Positions 21,964 through 31,900 of a stretch of DNA of 64,000 nucleotides are shown here, in pieces (position 1 is the first letter of the stretch; every line of letters begins with the position of its first letter). The stretch is from contig NZ_CANMIR010000005.1 in NCBI RefSeq assembly GCF_947498015.1, forward strand, positions 244,924 to 308,923. Direction: 5' to 3'. Under the pieces are notes generated by a model. The model was not told the DNA's origin. It saw only the letters and a list, made by a program, of their open reading frames with translations, and searched no databases. The position numbers and the translations under genes were made by a program. The stretch is from an uncultured Neptuniibacter sp. GTDB taxonomy: Bacteria > Pseudomonadota > Gammaproteobacteria > Pseudomonadales > Balneatricaceae.

Positions 21964-23403
21964 ATGAGTGCGCTACCCCAAGTGTTAATAATTGATGATG
22001 AGGTCAGTCAGAGGGAGTTTCTCCAGTCTGCGCTGTCATTTATGGATCAGCCCTGTGAGTTTTTTGGTTTTGTAGATTGGCTGCAGTCCGTCAATGAACC
22101 GTCAGAAACAACCGGGATTAGTTTGGTCCTTCTGGGGCAGAGCCAGTTGCCGATCTCACTTGAAAAGCTCATAAAAGATCTACAGATAAAGATGCCAGCT
22201 GCGGCGGTAGTGACATTAGGGGAGTGGGCAGAGGCGTCTGAACTGCCTGAAGAGATCAAGCATTGCCTGATAGGTCAGTTGGTTATGCCCTTTACCTATC
22301 AGCAGTTAGTGGATCTTTTGCATAAGGCGCAACTTTATACACAACATAAACTCGCTGGGGTTGGAGATGACTCCTCACAGCTGTTTCCCAACCTGGTTGG
22401 CAGTAGCGCGCCGATGCTTAAAGTACGTCAGGCGATGGCGCAGGTAGCTGAACGTGAAGTCAACGTACTGATTACGGGAGAATCCGGCACCGGCAAAGAG
22501 GTGGTGGCTCGTAACCTGCACGATCACTCAGTACGTAAGGGCGGCCCATTTGTTCCAATTAACTGCGGTGCCATTCCGGCTGATCTGCTTGAAAGTGAGC
22601 TTTTTGGTCATGAGAAAGGTGCATTCACCGGTGCAGTGTCGAGTCGGGCGGGACGTTTTGAACTCGCGAAGGGGGGCACGTTATTTCTGGATGAGATCGG
22701 AGATATGCCTCTGCCGATGCAGGTTAAGCTCTTAAGGGTTCTGCAGGAGAGAAAGTTTGAACGGATCGGCGGAACTAAGACCCTCGAGGCCGATATTCGC
22801 GTTATAGCGGCTACCCACAAAGATCTTGAACAGATGATAGCGGAGGAGCAGTTCCGCGAAGATCTCTACTATCGTCTGAATGTTTTCCCTATCGAGATGC
22901 CACCATTGCGGGAACGAGTCTCGGATCTGCCCTGCCTGTTGGATGAATTGTTAGGGCGCCTTCAGGCTCAGGGGTTAGATTCTGTTCGATTCCATCAGAC
23001 GGCGATTGACTCGTTGAGAGGTCATCCGTGGCAAGGAAATGTCAGAGAGCTGTCGAACCTGATTGAGCGTCTTGCGATCCTCTATCCAAATGGTGTTGTT
23101 GGGGTCTCGGAACTGCCAGAGCGTTTTCGGCATGTAGATGAGCCCGATCCCGATCGATATATACAGGATGAGGTGGATGAAACTGTTGTACCTCAGGCAG
23201 TCGCGGCCAACTCTACGGCACTTGATCTCCTGCCTGAAGAGGGGGTCGATCTGAAATCCCATCTCGAATCGATTGAGCGCTCACTGATTGAGCAGGCTTT
23301 GGCTGTTAATGATGGTGTCGTTGCGCGTGCAGCAGAGCTGTTAACCATTCGTCGTACCACACTGGTAGAAAAGATGCGTAAATATGGAGTGCAGCGTAAG
23401 TAG
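21964..23403 (+). CDS. fleQ: Flagellar master regulator FleQ/FlrA (sigma-54 activator)
   Basis: The 479-residue protein has a degenerate receiver domain (about 1-125; the phospho-acceptor position reads LVLLGQ, no Asp), an AAA+ domain (about 143-375) with Walker A GESGTGKE, sigma-54 loop GAFTGA and DEIGDM, and a C-terminal Fis-type HTH. FleQ switches on flagellar sigma-54 promoters and in Pseudomonas also reads c-di-GMP. It is followed without a gap by fleS (TAG then ATG), so the three regulators form one operon, unlike P. aeruginosa where fleQ is separate. A FleQ-box-like site lies upstream. Confidence 0.92.
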   Translation: MSALPQVLIIDDEVSQREFLQSALSFMDQPCEFFGFVDWLQSVNEPSETTGISLVLLGQSQLPISLEKLIKDLQIKMPAAAVVTLGEWAEASELPEEIKHCLIGQLVMPFTYQQLVDLLHKAQLYTQHKLAGVGDDSSQLFPNLVGSSAPMLKVRQAMAQVAEREVNVLITGESGTGKEVVARNLHDHSVRKGGPFVPINCGAIPADLLESELFGHEKGAFTGAVSSRAGRFELAKGGTLFLDEIGDMPLPMQVKLLRVLQERKFERIGGTKTLEADIRVIAATHKDLEQMIAEEQFREDLYYRLNVFPIEMPPLRERVSDLPCLLDELLGRLQAQGLDSVRFHQTAIDSLRGHPWQGNVRELSNLIERLAILYPNGVVGVSELPERFRHVDEPDPDRYIQDEVDETVVPQAVAANSTALDLLPEEGVDLKSHLESIERSLIEQALAVNDGVVARAAELLTIRRTTLVEKMRKYGVQRK

Positions 23404-24510
23404 ATGAGCAATCCACAACAATATCATGAGCGCATCGCTCAGCTTGAAGCGGAGCTGGCTGCAGTCAAACTGAAGCTGAAGGAAAAGCCGTCTTCGAGCG
23501 AATCTGAAAAGCATGCCCAGTTAAGTGATCGTTACGAACATCTGTTGGGTGTACTGCCTGCCGGTGTCGTATTGATCGATGGCTCTGGCGTTGTGACTGA
23601 GGCAAATCCAGCAGCGGTCAACTTCCTGGGCGAACCGCTCAAAGGGGAGTTCTGGTATCAGATTGTTGAAAGGAGCTTTGCTCCCAGAAGCGATGATGGT
23701 CATGAAGTTTCTCTAAAAGATGGCCGTAAGGTCAGCCTTATGACCCGGGCGATGGATCACGAACCCGGGCAGTTAGTGTTGGTCACGGACCAGACGGAGA
23801 CGCGGCTTCTGCAGGGGCGGGTCTCTCACTATCAGCGGCTATCCGAAATGGGGAGGATGATGGCATCTCTTGCGCATCAGATCAGAACCCCACTTTCAGC
23901 GGCGTTACTCTATGTCGATCACCTGACCCGTCCGGATCTGCTACCTGATCAACGCCAGAAATTTGCTGGTAAGGCTAAATCCCGTCTGACCAATTTGGAA
24001 CAGCAGGTGCGGGATATGTTGATCTTTGCCCGCGGTGAGATGCGCCTGGATGATCAACTGACAACAGTAGAGTTGATGTCTGAATTTGAGGATCTGTTAG
24101 ATCTCCCGTTGGTGAATTTTGATGCGGATTGTGACTGTATTAATGCGGCGCCAAATCTGTCCGTGAACTGTAATAAAGAGGCTTTGCTGGGTGTTTGTAT
24201 GAACCTGGTAGAGAATTCGCTTCAGGCCTGCGGGAAGGGCACTGAGCTGATGGTTCGGTTCTCTGAGCATGAGGGTGGGTTGCGTATCGATATCATTGAT
24301 CAGGGGCCTGGTATGGATGCTGACACTGTTGCTAAGGCGATGGAGCCCTTTTATACCACTAAATCCCATGGCACTGGGTTAGGGCTGGCGGTTGCCCAGG
24401 TTGTGGCGCATGCGCATCATGGCCAGTTTTTGCTTCACTCTTTGCCCGGTCAGGGGACTGTTGCAAGTCTGTTACTGCCAGCGTTGCCATCCGATAATCT
24501 CGATAACTAA
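23404..24510 (+). CDS. fleS: Flagellar two-component sensor kinase FleS/FlrB
   Basis: This 368-residue soluble kinase has a PAS domain (about 45-135: GVLPAGVVLIDGSGVVTEANPAA), a His box SLAHQIRTPLSAAL and an ATPase domain (NLVENSLQACG, DQGPGMD, TGLGLAVAQ). It has no membrane segment, as expected for FleS/FlrB. It phosphorylates FleR to activate later flagellar genes. The N-terminus is a short coiled coil. Start at the first codon after the fleQ stop fits tight operon structure. Confidence 0.9.
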   Translation: MSNPQQYHERIAQLEAELAAVKLKLKEKPSSSESEKHAQLSDRYEHLLGVLPAGVVLIDGSGVVTEANPAAVNFLGEPLKGEFWYQIVERSFAPRSDDGHEVSLKDGRKVSLMTRAMDHEPGQLVLVTDQTETRLLQGRVSHYQRLSEMGRMMASLAHQIRTPLSAALLYVDHLTRPDLLPDQRQKFAGKAKSRLTNLEQQVRDMLIFARGEMRLDDQLTTVELMSEFEDLLDLPLVNFDADCDCINAAPNLSVNCNKEALLGVCMNLVENSLQACGKGTELMVRFSEHEGGLRIDIIDQGPGMDADTVAKAMEPFYTTKSHGTGLGLAVAQVVAHAHHGQFLLHSLPGQGTVASLLLPALPSDNLDN

Positions 24511-24522
24511 CGGAATAAGTAG

Positions 24523-25890
24523 ATGTCCAATCGAATTTTGATCGTAGAAGACGATAACGAGTTGCGTGAGGCTCTATGTGACACTCTGGAGCTGGCTGGC
24601 TTTGAGTATCTTGAAGCAGAGCATGCGGAAAGAGCATTGGAGTTGTTATCGGACAACCAGGTTGCGATGGTCGTTACAGATGTGAATATGCCGGGGATGG
24701 ACGGTCACGCATTGCTGGAAGAGATTCGTCAGCATTATCCCGGTTTGCCTGTAATGCTGATAACCGCTTTTGGTCAGGTCAGCAAGGCGGTGGAGGCGAT
24801 TAAGGCCGGAGCGGTAGATTATTTGATGAAGCCGTTTGACTCGGCTGCACTGATATCTTCGGTCAGGCGTTTCGCTGTCGGGGAGACTGCTGCTTCCGAT
24901 TTTGAACAGCCGATCGCGGAGGAACCCAGTAGTCAGCAGTTGCTTCAGTTAGCTCGTCGGGTGGCGGCATCTGATTCTACTGTTTTGATCTCCGGTGAAT
25001 CTGGTACAGGTAAGGAGGTGCTGGCGCAGTATATCCACAGTCATTCTAGCCGTGCTGACAAGCCTTTCATCGCGATTAACTGCGCGGCCATTCCCGAGAA
25101 TATGCTGGAAGCAACGCTGTTTGGTCATGAAAAAGGTGCGTTTACCGGCGCCTACAACAGCTCGCCGGGTAAATTTGAGCAGGCGGACGGAGGGACGTTG
25201 CTGCTTGATGAGGTCTCTGAGATGGATCTGGGCCTACAGGCGAAACTGCTACGTGTGCTTCAGGAGCAGGAGGTGGAGCGCATCGGAGGGCGTAAGGTGA
25301 TTTCACTGAATGTTCGGGTTCTGGCAACCACAAACCGCAAGCTGGAGTCTTACGTTGCTGAGGGTAAATTCAGAGAGGATCTCTATTATCGCCTTAATGT
25401 TTTTCCGCTGCAGTGGTTGCCGTTGAGAGAGCGCCCAGCAGATGTTGTCCCGTTAGCCGAACGACTGTTTAGAAAATATTGTCAGAAGATGCACCGTGCT
25501 CCTGTGACGCTGGCAGATGAGGTGAAAGGGGCTTTGGCGGCACACAACTGGCCTGGAAATGTTCGTGAGCTGGATAATGTTGTGCAGCGAGCTCTGATTC
25601 TACAAACAGGGCCTCAGATTGGTGCTGCTGATCTGATGTTGAATCCAACGGATATTGCCACGGCTCAGATGAGTGAACCGGTGGTAGCTGAAGAGGATGA
25701 TCCGGCGAGCCAGTTGGGCGAGGGGATGCGTCAGCACGAGTTTCAGTTGATCATTGATGCACTGAAAGCGACCAGTGGTAGTCGTAAAGATGCGGCAGAA
25801 AATTTGGGGATCAGTCCAAGAACGTTACGTTATAAATTAGCTAAAATGCGTGAAATGGGTCTGGATCTGGATAAACTGCTGGGCCGCTAA
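24523..25890 (+). CDS. fleR: Flagellar sigma-54 response regulator FleR/FlrC
   Basis: The 455-residue NtrC-type activator has a complete receiver domain (phosphate acceptor Asp in TDVNMPG), an AAA+ domain with GESGTGKE, GAFTGA and DEVSEM, and a C-terminal Fis-type HTH (DAAENLGISPRTLRYKLAKM). Phosphorylated by FleS, it activates class III sigma-54 promoters for hook-basal-body and flagellin genes. It lies 12 bases after fleS. A C-terminal linker of acidic residues precedes the HTH. Confidence 0.92.
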   Translation: MSNRILIVEDDNELREALCDTLELAGFEYLEAEHAERALELLSDNQVAMVVTDVNMPGMDGHALLEEIRQHYPGLPVMLITAFGQVSKAVEAIKAGAVDYLMKPFDSAALISSVRRFAVGETAASDFEQPIAEEPSSQQLLQLARRVAASDSTVLISGESGTGKEVLAQYIHSHSSRADKPFIAINCAAIPENMLEATLFGHEKGAFTGAYNSSPGKFEQADGGTLLLDEVSEMDLGLQAKLLRVLQEQEVERIGGRKVISLNVRVLATTNRKLESYVAEGKFREDLYYRLNVFPLQWLPLRERPADVVPLAERLFRKYCQKMHRAPVTLADEVKGALAAHNWPGNVRELDNVVQRALILQTGPQIGAADLMLNPTDIATAQMSEPVVAEEDDPASQLGEGMRQHEFQLIIDALKATSGSRKDAAENLGISPRTLRYKLAKMREMGLDLDKLLGR

Positions 25891-26106
25891 AACCCTTTAA
25901 TACCGGCTGAAAGTAGTAGTTTAAATACTTGTAGAGACTAAGGTCTTACCCCGGATATACCAATGTCTAATTCAGAGGTCTGCTGCCCCTTCTGTATAAA
26001 TCTAAGTCCTGAAAAATAAAACCCCTGACTTGTCTGATAATAATAAAACGCAGTAAGGCAGACCTGAGGGTTTCAAAGAATAACTAATCAAGCTAAGGGC
26101 ATCACG
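25891..26106 (+). promoter_or_regulatory. Upstream region of acs with a GACTAAGGT element
   Basis: No gene was seen between fleR and acs. GACTAAGGT (25936-25944) followed by CTTACCCCGG resembles GACTAAAGT (33126-33134) before the acetate symporter genes, making it a candidate CrbR site. AT-rich DNA at about 26010-26060 may hold the promoter. Confidence 0.35.
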
Positions 26107-28059
26107 ATGAGTGAAAAGGTATATCCAGTAAGTCCGGAGATTGCGGCTAACGCGCACATCGATAACGAAAAGTATATGGCGATGTATGAGCAGTCTGTTA
26201 ATGATCCGGATACGTTCTGGGGAGAAGCAGGTAAGCGCCTGGATTGGTTCAAACCCTATACAAAAGTTAAAAATACATCCTTCGATCCACACAATGTAGA
26301 TATCCGCTGGTACGAAGATGGCACTCTGAACGCATCTTATAACTGTCTTGACCGTCATCTGGAAACGCGCGGTGACCAGGTTGCAATTATCTGGGAAGGT
26401 GACGACCCAAGCGAATCTGAAAATATCACTTACCGTGATCTGCATGAGCGTGTTTGTAAATTCGCCAATGCATTGAAAGCTCAGGGCGTGGAAAAGGGCG
26501 ATGTGGTTACACTGTACATGCCTATGATCCCTGAAGCGGCTGTTGCGATGCTGGCATGTACTCGTATCGGTGCGGTTCACTCCATCGTATTTGGTGGTTT
26601 CTCTCCTGAAGCGCTGGCTGCACGTATTGAAGGTGCAAAATCTAAAGTTGTTGTTACCTCCAACTACTCCCTGCGAGCAGGTAAATCTGTACCCCTGAAA
26701 GCGAACGTAGATAAAGCGCTTGAGCACGGTGCAGCGAAAGAGTGTGTTGATAGCGTGATCGTTGTTAAACGTGTAGCTGATGATGTTGCATGGAACGATG
26801 ATGTTGATGTTTGGTACGAAGATATTGTGGCTGCTGCTTCTGCTGATTGTGAGCCAGAAGAGATGGAAGCTGAAGCGCCAATGTTTATCCTGTACACCTC
26901 CGGTTCTACAGGTGCGCCAAAAGGTCTGAAGCATACAACGGGTGGTTACATGGTCTATGCGTCCATGACTCAGGAGTATGCGTTTGACTACAAAGAGGGT
27001 GATATCTACTGGTGTACCGCTGACGTAGGTTGGGTAACGGGTCACAGTTATATCGTTTATGGACCTCTGGCAAACGGTGCAACATCTCTGATGTTTGAGG
27101 GTGTGCCAAGCTATCCGGATAACAGCCGTTTTGGTCGTGTTATCGAAAAACACAAAGTAAACCAGTTCTACACTGCACCGACTGCTATTCGTGCACTGAT
27201 GCAGCAGGGTGAAGATGTACTGGGTGATTCCGACCTGTCATCTCTGCGTATCCTGGGTTCTGTAGGCGAGCCGATCAACCCTGAAGCGTGGGAATGGTAC
27301 CACCGTATTATCGGTCAGGGTCGTTGCCCGATTGTTGATACGTGGTGGCAGACAGAGACGGGCGGCATGATGATTCTGCCTCTTCCAGGTGCGACTGATG
27401 CTAAACCGGGTGCGGCTTCCCGTCCGTTCTTCGGTGTACAGCCTGCGCTGCTGGATGCTGATGGTAAAGAGCTGGAAGGTGCAACTGACGGCAATCTGGT
27501 CATTAAAGATTCCTGGCCTGGTCAGAGTCGCTCTATCTGGGGCGATCATGAGCGCTTCATCCAGACTTACTTCTCAACTTACAAAGGTGTCTACACTACG
27601 GGTGATGGCGCTCGTCGTGATGAAGATGGTTACTACTGGATCACCGGCCGTGTTGATGACGTAATCAACGTATCGGGTCACCGTATGGGTACTGCAGAAG
27701 TTGAATCTGCACTGGTAGCTCACGAAGCGGTTGCTGAAGCTGCTGTGGTTGGCTATCCGCATGAAGTTAAAGGCCAGGGTATCTACGTTTATGTAACTCT
27801 GCAGGCTGGATTTGAACAGTCTGATGAGCTGCTGAAAGAACTGCGTACTCATGTCCGTGCTGAGATCGGCCCAATTGCATCTCCTGACCTGATTCAGTTC
27901 GCACCAGGTATGCCGAAAACACGTTCAGGTAAGATTATGCGCCGTATCCTGCGTAAGATCGCTGAAGATGATTTTGCTGCTCTGGGTGATACTTCAACGC
28001 TGGCAGATCCATCAGTCGTTGATGACCTGATCGAAAACCGTATGAACCGCCAAGACTAA
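26107..28059 (+). CDS. acs: Acetyl-CoA synthetase (AMP-forming)
   Basis: Acs converts acetate, ATP and CoA to acetyl-CoA through acetyl-AMP. The 650-residue protein matches the family length (652 in E. coli) and shows the P-loop [11 protein letters not shown], the motifs WWQTETGG and [15 protein letters not shown], and the C-terminal [17 protein letters not shown] with the lysine acetylated in regulated Acs enzymes. Codon use looks biased in the way of highly expressed genes. It is followed by a strong terminator and then by the likely regulator CrbR. The window also encodes the sensor CrbS and an acetate-type symporter, forming one functional module. Confidence 0.97.
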   Translation: MSEKVYPVSPEIAANAHIDNEKYMAMYEQSVNDPDTFWGEAGKRLDWFKPYTKVKNTSFDPHNVDIRWYEDGTLNASYNCLDRHLETRGDQVAIIWEGDDPSESENITYRDLHERVCKFANALKAQGVEKGDVVTLYMPMIPEAAVAMLACTRIGAVHSIVFGGFSPEALAARIEGAKSKVVVTSNYSLRAGKSVPLKANVDKALEHGAAKECVDSVIVVKRVADDVAWNDDVDVWYEDIVAAASADCEPEEMEAEAPMFILYTSGSTGAPKGLKHTTGGYMVYASMTQEYAFDYKEGDIYWCTADVGWVTGHSYIVYGPLANGATSLMFEGVPSYPDNSRFGRVIEKHKVNQFYTAPTAIRALMQQGEDVLGDSDLSSLRILGSVGEPINPEAWEWYHRIIGQGRCPIVDTWWQTETGGMMILPLPGATDAKPGAASRPFFGVQPALLDADGKELEGATDGNLVIKDSWPGQSRSIWGDHERFIQTYFSTYKGVYTTGDGARRDEDGYYWITGRVDDVINVSGHRMGTAEVESALVAHEAVAEAAVVGYPHEVKGQGIYVYVTLQAGFEQSDELLKELRTHVRAEIGPIASPDLIQFAPGMPKTRSGKIMRRILRKIAEDDFAALGDTSTLADPSVVDDLIENRMNRQD

Positions 28060-28080
28060 TCATTGTTATAAATTAGTCTG

Positions 28081-28129
28081 AAAAAACTCCCGCAAGGCTC
28101 GTAATTATCGAGACTCGCGGGAGTTTTTT
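28081..28129 (+). terminator. Strong intrinsic terminator after acs
   Basis: AAAACTCCCGC pairs with GCGGGAGTTTT around an inner partly paired region, ending in a run of Ts. It separates acs from crbR. Confidence 0.85.
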
Positions 28130-28215
28130 AGTTTATAGTGGTATGCTCACCACAGGATAACCGTTCCTTGACGGTCGGCGTTCGTACTAGGATTTCTTAA
28201 GGGGGAATTGAACGC

Positions 28216-28881
28216 ATGCAGTTAGCACAAAAGATTATTATCGCGGATGACCATCCACTATTCCGTGCTGCGTTAAAGCAAGCTGTTTCACAAGCTATGC
28301 CCGGTGTCGAAACCATAGAGGCGGACTCTTTGGCTGCTGTGCAGGAGGCTGTTGAGCAGCATTCTGATGCAGATCTTGTATTGCTTGATATTCATATGCC
28401 AGGGACCAATGGATTTTCCGGTCTGGTTTTTCTTCGTGGACAGAATCCAGGTATACCTGTGGTTGTTGTTTCGGGAAGTGAACAGCCTCATGTTATGAAG
28501 CGTGCCATTGATTATGGTGCGTCAGGCTTTATCCCTAAATCAGCTCCTCTTGAAACCATAGGTGAAGCGATTGTTGCTGTGCTTGAAGGTGAAGAGTGGT
28601 TACCGCAGGAAGTTGCGGATAATTTAGGTGATGTCAGTGAAGACGACCAGAAGTTTGCGGCTGCACTGGCTGCATTAACCCCTCAGCAGTTCCGAGTGTT
28701 AACCATGTTGACGGAAGGTTTGTTGAATAAGCAGATCGCGTATGAGTTAAACGTTTCTGAGGCGACGATCAAAGCACATGTAACAGCTATTTTGCGTAAG
28801 CTTGGCGTTCACAGTCGTACACAGGCGGTCATCGCCGCTCAGCGTTTGGGTGTTGAGCCACCTAAAACAGAGCTAGAGTAA
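28216..28881 (+). CDS. crbR: LuxR-type response regulator, CrbR-like
   Basis: The 221-residue regulator has a receiver domain with phosphate acceptor Asp58 (LVLLDIHMPG) and a LuxR/NarL-type HTH near the C-terminus (NKQIAYELNVSEATIKAHVTAILRKLGV). It matches the AgmR/ErdR/CrbR group that controls acetate and alcohol utilisation. Position between acs and the transporter-fused kinase CrbS supports naming it CrbR, the activator of acs and acetate uptake. It converges on the crbS gene with a shared terminator between them. GGGGGAATTGAACGC precedes the ATG. Confidence 0.82.
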   Translation: MQLAQKIIIADDHPLFRAALKQAVSQAMPGVETIEADSLAAVQEAVEQHSDADLVLLDIHMPGTNGFSGLVFLRGQNPGIPVVVVSGSEQPHVMKRAIDYGASGFIPKSAPLETIGEAIVAVLEGEEWLPQEVADNLGDVSEDDQKFAAALAALTPQQFRVLTMLTEGLLNKQIAYELNVSEATIKAHVTAILRKLGVHSRTQAVIAAQRLGVEPPKTELE

Positions 28882-28894
28882 AAACACGTATTAT

Positions 28895-28923
28895 AAAAAA
28901 GGCGCTTAATGCGCCTTTTTTTA
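28895..28923. terminator. Bidirectional terminator between crbR and crbS
   Basis: AAAAAAGGCGC-TTAAT-GCGCCTTTTTTT has A-runs and T-runs on both sides, so it works for both convergent genes. Confidence 0.85.
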
Positions 28924-28952
28924 TGCCTGCTTTCTCTGCTTATTAAAAGCGG

Positions 28953-31900
28953 TTAATCATTTTCTGCTTCATTGGCCCGTGCGGTAGCAATTGTTTTGTT
29001 GATCATTGCCCTCAGTGCCGCTGGACGGATCGGTTTAGTCAGTAGCTGTGCTCCTGAAGCGTCAATCTCAGCTTTAACTTCATCGGTACGGTCCGCTGTG
29101 ATTACAATCGCGGGTACCTCTTTCTCCAGTAAAGGTTGGAGGTCAGAGAGGGCCATAATGCCGGTGAGGGTTTCTGACAGGTGGTAGTCGGCCAGAATAA
29201 TCTCCGGCTGGAATCCGCTATCGCTGACAATAGTTACCGCTTCTTGTGATGATAGCGCGGTTTGAACTTCACAGCCCCAGCCATTTAGTAGAGCTGACAT
29301 ACCTTCCAGAATAGTGGGCTCGTTATCAATAACCATTGCTCTGATACCATTAAGGCCTTTGCTGCGTATCCAGCCTCGTTTTTCCGGTTTCGGTTTGACT
29401 GCCTTAGCTGCGTCTCCCAGAGGGATCTCAACACTGAAGACCGTCCCTTGTGTTGGCCATGAGCGGACATTGAGGGTGTGGTTCAGCATGCGAGCAATAC
29501 GCTCCGTAATCGCTAGTCCCAATCCCAGGCCCTGGACCTGAGAGTGTTTAGGGTTATCGATACGGCGAAACTCTTCAAAAACTTCACTGATCTTATCTTC
29601 TGCGATACCAACGCCAGTATCCCAGACCTCAATGCGGAGCATCTGCTTATAGTGACGGCAGCCCAGAAGTATTTTGCCGGATTGCGTATACCGTATCGCA
29701 TTGGAGAGGAAATTCTGAATAATGCGGCGCAATAGCTGTTGGTCAGATCGGACCACTTTTTTACAGGGTACGAAATGGAAAGCGAGCCCTTTTTTAGCGG
29801 CTACGGCGGTAAACTCAGTGTTGAGCGCTGTGAACATATCATTGAGTTCAAAATCTGTAACAGAGGGTTCCAGAGCGCCGGCATCTAGTTTGGAGATATC
29901 CAAAATTGCGGTGATCAACTCCTCTGCAGCAGTCAATGAGCCGTTGAGGTTTTCCACAAGCTGGCTGGTCTCCTTGCTATGGCTTTGTTGGGCCAGGGCA
30001 GAAGTAAAAAGCCGGGCTGCATTCAAAGGTTGTAGCAGGTCGTGACTTGCTGAGGCGAGGAAGCGCGTTTTACCCAGGTTTGCATCTTCTGCATCCGATG
30101 TGGCCTGACGCAGTTCATCCTCCATCAGTGAGCGAATGGTGTTCTCTTTACGTAACTCCTTGTTAACGACGGATAGTGCATGGGTACGCTCGCGTACACG
30201 TTGTTCAAGGGTCTCATTAGTTTCCTGAAGTGCGCGCTCAGCTTTTCGGCGTTCAGTAATATCCTGGTAGAGCGTGAAATAACCCAGTACATCGCCGTAC
30301 TCGCCGATATGAGGAATATACTTAACTTCTGCGTACCGGGTGCTGCCATCTTTGCTGGGAAGGGTGGTTTCAAAGCGTTGCCGTTTCCCTTCAAGCGCCG
30401 CTGTAATGTAGGGGCTGCGAAGTTCATACTCCTCTTCCGGCATGATTTTGTAACAAGCTTGCCCTGAAATGACATTACGATCGAGACTAAAGGTGTCAGC
30501 GTAGGCTTTGTTAACGAACAGATAGCGCCGTTCAGGATCGAGGTAGGCGATCAGAACAGGTACGTTATCGGTGTATATACGGATATTCTGCTCACTCTCC
30601 CTAAGCGCCTCCTCGACATGTTTATGCTCAGTGATATCCATGTATGTGTTTACGTAGCCGCCATTAGGCATTGGGTTGCCACGGACCTCCAGTACCGTGC
30701 CATCAGGACGGAAGCGTTCATAGCTATGGCGTTTGCCTGAACGAAGTACTTTAAGACGTTTCTTGACCTGCTCATCATTATTTCCGGGGCCGTATTCTCC
30801 CTTCATCGCGTTGTAGCGGAATACCTCCTGAATCGGTCGACCGACACAGATCAGTCCTTCCGGATAATCAAACATCTCAACATACACCCGGTTCCAGGCC
30901 ACCAAACGCATCTGCTGATCGACTACGCTTATCCCGAGACTAATGTTTTCGATGGTTGATTGGAGAAGTGAGCGGTTAAAGCGCAGGGCCTGTGAGGCTT
31001 CATCGACGATAGTTACAACATCCCCGATATGCATATCTTTACCGCGAAGTGTGGATGCGAGAATGATGCGCGCAGAGGAGGCACCAATAACACCGGCCAG
31101 AAGACGTTCAGTAAATTGAATCAGTTCCGGTGTCGCTTTATCACCCGATAGAGGGGGTTCCTCGCCCCGTTGTAGCGCAAAACCGGTAAAGGAGTGCTGG
31201 GTGCGGCTAATACCCAGAAAACGCTCAGTAAGAAGTTGTAGATCGCCTACTGTAACCTGCCCATACTGTCGTGCTGATTCGGTCAGGTCTTTATTGTAAA
31301 CATCGACGAAGGCGCTGGCCTGGATTCGATCAACCAGCCGTAGACTGGTGTAGCGTGAAACCAGAATATAAAGACCGGTATTAACCAGCAGAGTCCAGAA
31401 TACACCATGGGTTAAGGCATCGAAGCCCTCTATCCCGAAGAGCGCAGTCGGTTTGAGCCAGTCTATCCCCATAATGCCGCTTTGTAGATATTCCGGGCCA
31501 AGCAGTCCTGCGTCACTGAATGATGGCAATACCAATGTGTAGAGCCACAGCAGAAATCCACCTATCAAACCGGCAAGCACGCCGTGTCGGGAACCTGCCT
31601 TCCAGTAGATCCCTCCGAGGATAGCGGGAAGGAATTGAGCCGCTGCAACAAAGGCAAGCAGGCCGAAAGAGGCAAGAGGGGATTGCTCACCCAAAATTCG
31701 ATAGTAAAAGTAAGCCAGAATCATCAGGCACATGATTGTGATGCGCCGTACCCTCAGCAGGAGTGCCCCGAGGTCCTTGTTTTCCGATAGGCGTAACCAT
31801 GAGATCCTGAACAGCATCGGCATGACAATGTCATTACATACCATCGTTGCCAGTGTGATGCTGGCAACAATTACCATACTGGTGGATGCTGAAAGGCCAC

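Noticed and set aside
26002..27153. Long minus-strand ORF opposite acs
   Set aside because: It is a shadow frame of the biased codon use of acs; the translation is rich in Cys, His and Thr and resembles no family.
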